Below, in pieces: positions 62,793-64,000 of a stretch of DNA of 64,000 nt (position 1 is the stretch's first letter; the number at the start of each line of letters is the position of its first letter). The notes beneath the pieces are model-generated. The model was not told the origin of the DNA, did no database searches, and was given only the letters and a program-made list of their open reading frames with translations. The position numbers and the translations under genes were made by a program. The DNA lies in assembly GCA_964352475.1 (NCBI GenBank), contig CAYGSL010000011.1, positions 36,473 through 100,472 on the forward strand, written 5' to 3'. This DNA comes from JAUIET01 sp964352475 (GTDB taxonomy: Bacteria; Pseudomonadota; Gammaproteobacteria; Pseudomonadales; JAUIET01).

Positions 62793-62900
62793 AATTGGCT
62801 GGAGAATAGGGTCACTCCAGTAAAACCAAAGCCGTTGTCGCGGCCGTTGCACGGTTCCATGCTATTTCGAGTGTTTCAGCGAAACCTCTTTGGCGATGCT

Positions 62901-62936
62901 AGCAGCCCGCTTTACATGACAGCGGGCGCTTTTTTT
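62901..62936 (+). terminator. Rho-independent terminator after the isomerase operon
   Basis: A 10-pair stem (AGC, bulge A, GCCCGCT / AGCGGGC, GCT) with a 9-base loop and T7 tract. It ends the SDR-isomerase transcript. The other bases of 62793-63023 show nothing else. Confidence 0.88.
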
Positions 62937-63023
62937 CTTACCGCGCAACAAACCTCAATATAGGCCTGCGACATGGAAAATACGCCAATCGAACCGCCAT
63001 TGGTTCCGTGGGCGAAAACCTGG

Positions 63024-63914
63024 CTATAGCCCGCCCGTATCAACACCGCGGGCCAACAATATCGGCCGCATTTCCCTAAAGGCCGCAGGTGTTCGGTCAA
63101 GCGGGATATAGGGGTGGAGATGATGAACCGTATGATACTGCATACCCATTGAGCCAATATTTCCCACGGCCGATTTCCAGCTTCGTGTATCTTTATAACG
63201 GCCTTGATCAAAGCCTGGGTGATGCGGAGCCCAGCTGAGAAAAAACACTAGATAGCTCTGCGAGATATTGTAGGGCAGCCACCACAAGAAGAACGCCTCC
63301 AATGCATAGCCGCTCCAGGCCAGCGTGAACAAAATTGCCATAAACCCCAGCTTATAGCCTACTGCAAGCAAAATAAGGTCAGCTCGGCCTTGCCGTTCCA
63401 AAGACGCGGCATAGTCGCCGAATTTTTTGCCGTTGGGTTGGCGTTGCCTTATCGTTTCCCAGAGAGCTGACCAAGGTCCAGGTGCATTGCATGAATAGTC
63501 TGGGTCTAATTCCGGATTATTGGCATGGCGATGATGATCCAAGTGGGTTACACGCAATACATTGAACGGCGTGACCATTATCCAAGTGGTTGCATGCCCC
63601 AACAGCTCGTTAAGCCAGCGCCATTTGCTACCCGGCCGCCCGATAATATTGTGCTGGGCATCATGTGTAGGTAGATAGACAAGCGACACACTGATTGTTG
63701 CAAGAATGAAGCCTAGCCACAAAGGAATGATATCGAGCAGCACAAGTGGCCAAAGCGACAACCAAAAAATCAAATTACCGAACGCCCAAAAAACCATCAG
63801 GAATGGAAACATGCCGCTGTGTTTGCGCGCAATTTCCTTCTCTAATTTGAAGAGCTCTGGCTCTGATAAATTGGAAAGTTCATCGGGCAATATCTCGGAT
63901 GCTTTGGTGTTCAT
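63024..63914 (-). CDS. Fatty acid desaturase-family membrane protein
   Basis: The 296-residue protein has four to six hydrophobic segments and the three histidine boxes of membrane di-iron desaturases/hydroxylases: HDAQHN near 84, HLDHHRHAN near 121 and HTVHHLHP near 263. The substrate could be a fatty acyl group, an alkane or a carotenoid; the wide third box fits desaturases. I chose ATG 63914, because it has ribosome-binding sequence AGGGAG and overlaps the stop of the gene before it (ATGA). Confidence 0.9.
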   Translation of the reverse strand: MNTKASEILPDELSNLSEPELFKLEKEIARKHSGMFPFLMVFWAFGNLIFWLSLWPLVLLDIIPLWLGFILATISVSLVYLPTHDAQHNIIGRPGSKWRWLNELLGHATTWIMVTPFNVLRVTHLDHHRHANNPELDPDYSCNAPGPWSALWETIRQRQPNGKKFGDYAASLERQGRADLILLAVGYKLGFMAILFTLAWSGYALEAFFLWWLPYNISQSYLVFFLSWAPHHPGFDQGRYKDTRSWKSAVGNIGSMGMQYHTVHHLHPYIPLDRTPAAFREMRPILLARGVDTGGL

Positions 63915-64000
63915 AGCCATCTCCCTTTGACCTGCGCAAACAGGCCCCATATTCCACCGATGATCAACGCAAATATCAGCGGTGATAAACCGAATGGGGG
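63911..64000 (-). CDS. C-terminus of a membrane protein (partial)
   Basis: The last 29 codons of a frame that runs in from the right edge: a proline-rich start, then a hydrophobic helix (LIFALIIGGIWGLFAQV) and a basic tail ending in TGA that overlaps the desaturase start. Unidentified, but clearly coupled to the desaturase. Confidence 0.55.
   Translation of the reverse strand, partial: PPFGLSPLIFALIIGGIWGLFAQVKGRWL

Noticed and set aside
1..64000. CRISPR arrays, tRNA or rRNA genes, insertion sequences, integrases or attachment sites
   Set aside because: I found no regularly spaced repeats, no tRNA-like or rRNA sequence and no transposase or integrase motif.

Overview
The window looks like chromosome from a mesophilic, aerobic, probably marine gammaproteobacterium of roughly 50% GC. 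The rnfABCDGE-nth order, the holD-rimI pair, two TonB-dependent receptors and a complete phenylacetate (paa) pathway support this. I see no tRNA, rRNA, CRISPR array, insertion sequence or prophage. One 100-N scaffold gap lies at 37625-37724.

Layout. (1) 1-14416: phenylacetate catabolism. paaK and a DUF485 membrane gene, probably the partner of a symporter beyond the left edge, run leftward. paaZ-paaG-paaI-paaJ and then paaABCDE-paaX-(fused paaF/paaH)-DUF1214 run rightward. (2) 14440-24534: a leftward block of lipoprotein amidase, TonB receptor, penicillin-acylase-family lipoprotein, class III aminotransferase, class I glutamine amidotransferase and methyltransferase-like protein, with a divergent LuxR regulator. 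The TonB receptor promoter carries the same widely spaced operator (TGATAC-N27-GTATCA) as the paaZ and paaA promoters. I infer that this block feeds phenylacetyl compounds into the paa pathway. (3) 24652-29510: a GST, then a thiamine-salvage operon (TPP riboswitch, TonB receptor, YkoF-like thiamine-binding protein, PnuT, kinase). (4) 29750-34311: outer-membrane protein, YfiR-like protein and CHASE8 hybrid histidine kinase. (5) 34402-43841: mixed housekeeping and accessory genes, including cysK, an EamA exporter, a spinster-type MFS carrier split only by the artificial gap, GT2, holD-rimI, ThuA, acyl-CoA dehydrogenase and DUF1080. (6) 43853-49697: nth and rnfEGDCBA. (7) 49915-54066: MarR, RIO kinase, MFS, CoA-transferase. 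(8) 54254-64000: an accessory region with an internally deleted DUF899 gene, a 769-residue triple-domain enzyme, a PhyH dioxygenase with a truncated reductive-dehalogenase-like fragment, a TetR/SDR/DsbA-type isomerase cluster, and a fatty acid desaturase.

The most striking object is the protein at 54706-57015. It joins an alkaline-phosphatase-superfamily hydrolase, a PhnZ/TmpB-like HD mixed-valent di-iron oxygenase and a TmpA/gamma-butyrobetaine-hydroxylase-like Fe(II)/2-oxoglutarate oxygenase in one chain. The two oxygenase types are known as separate partners in oxidative C-P bond cleavage. All metal ligands I can predict are present, so I propose a single-polypeptide organophosphonate-degrading enzyme. 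The second most interesting result is the shared PaaX-type operator that links a TonB receptor and acylase block to phenylacetate catabolism.
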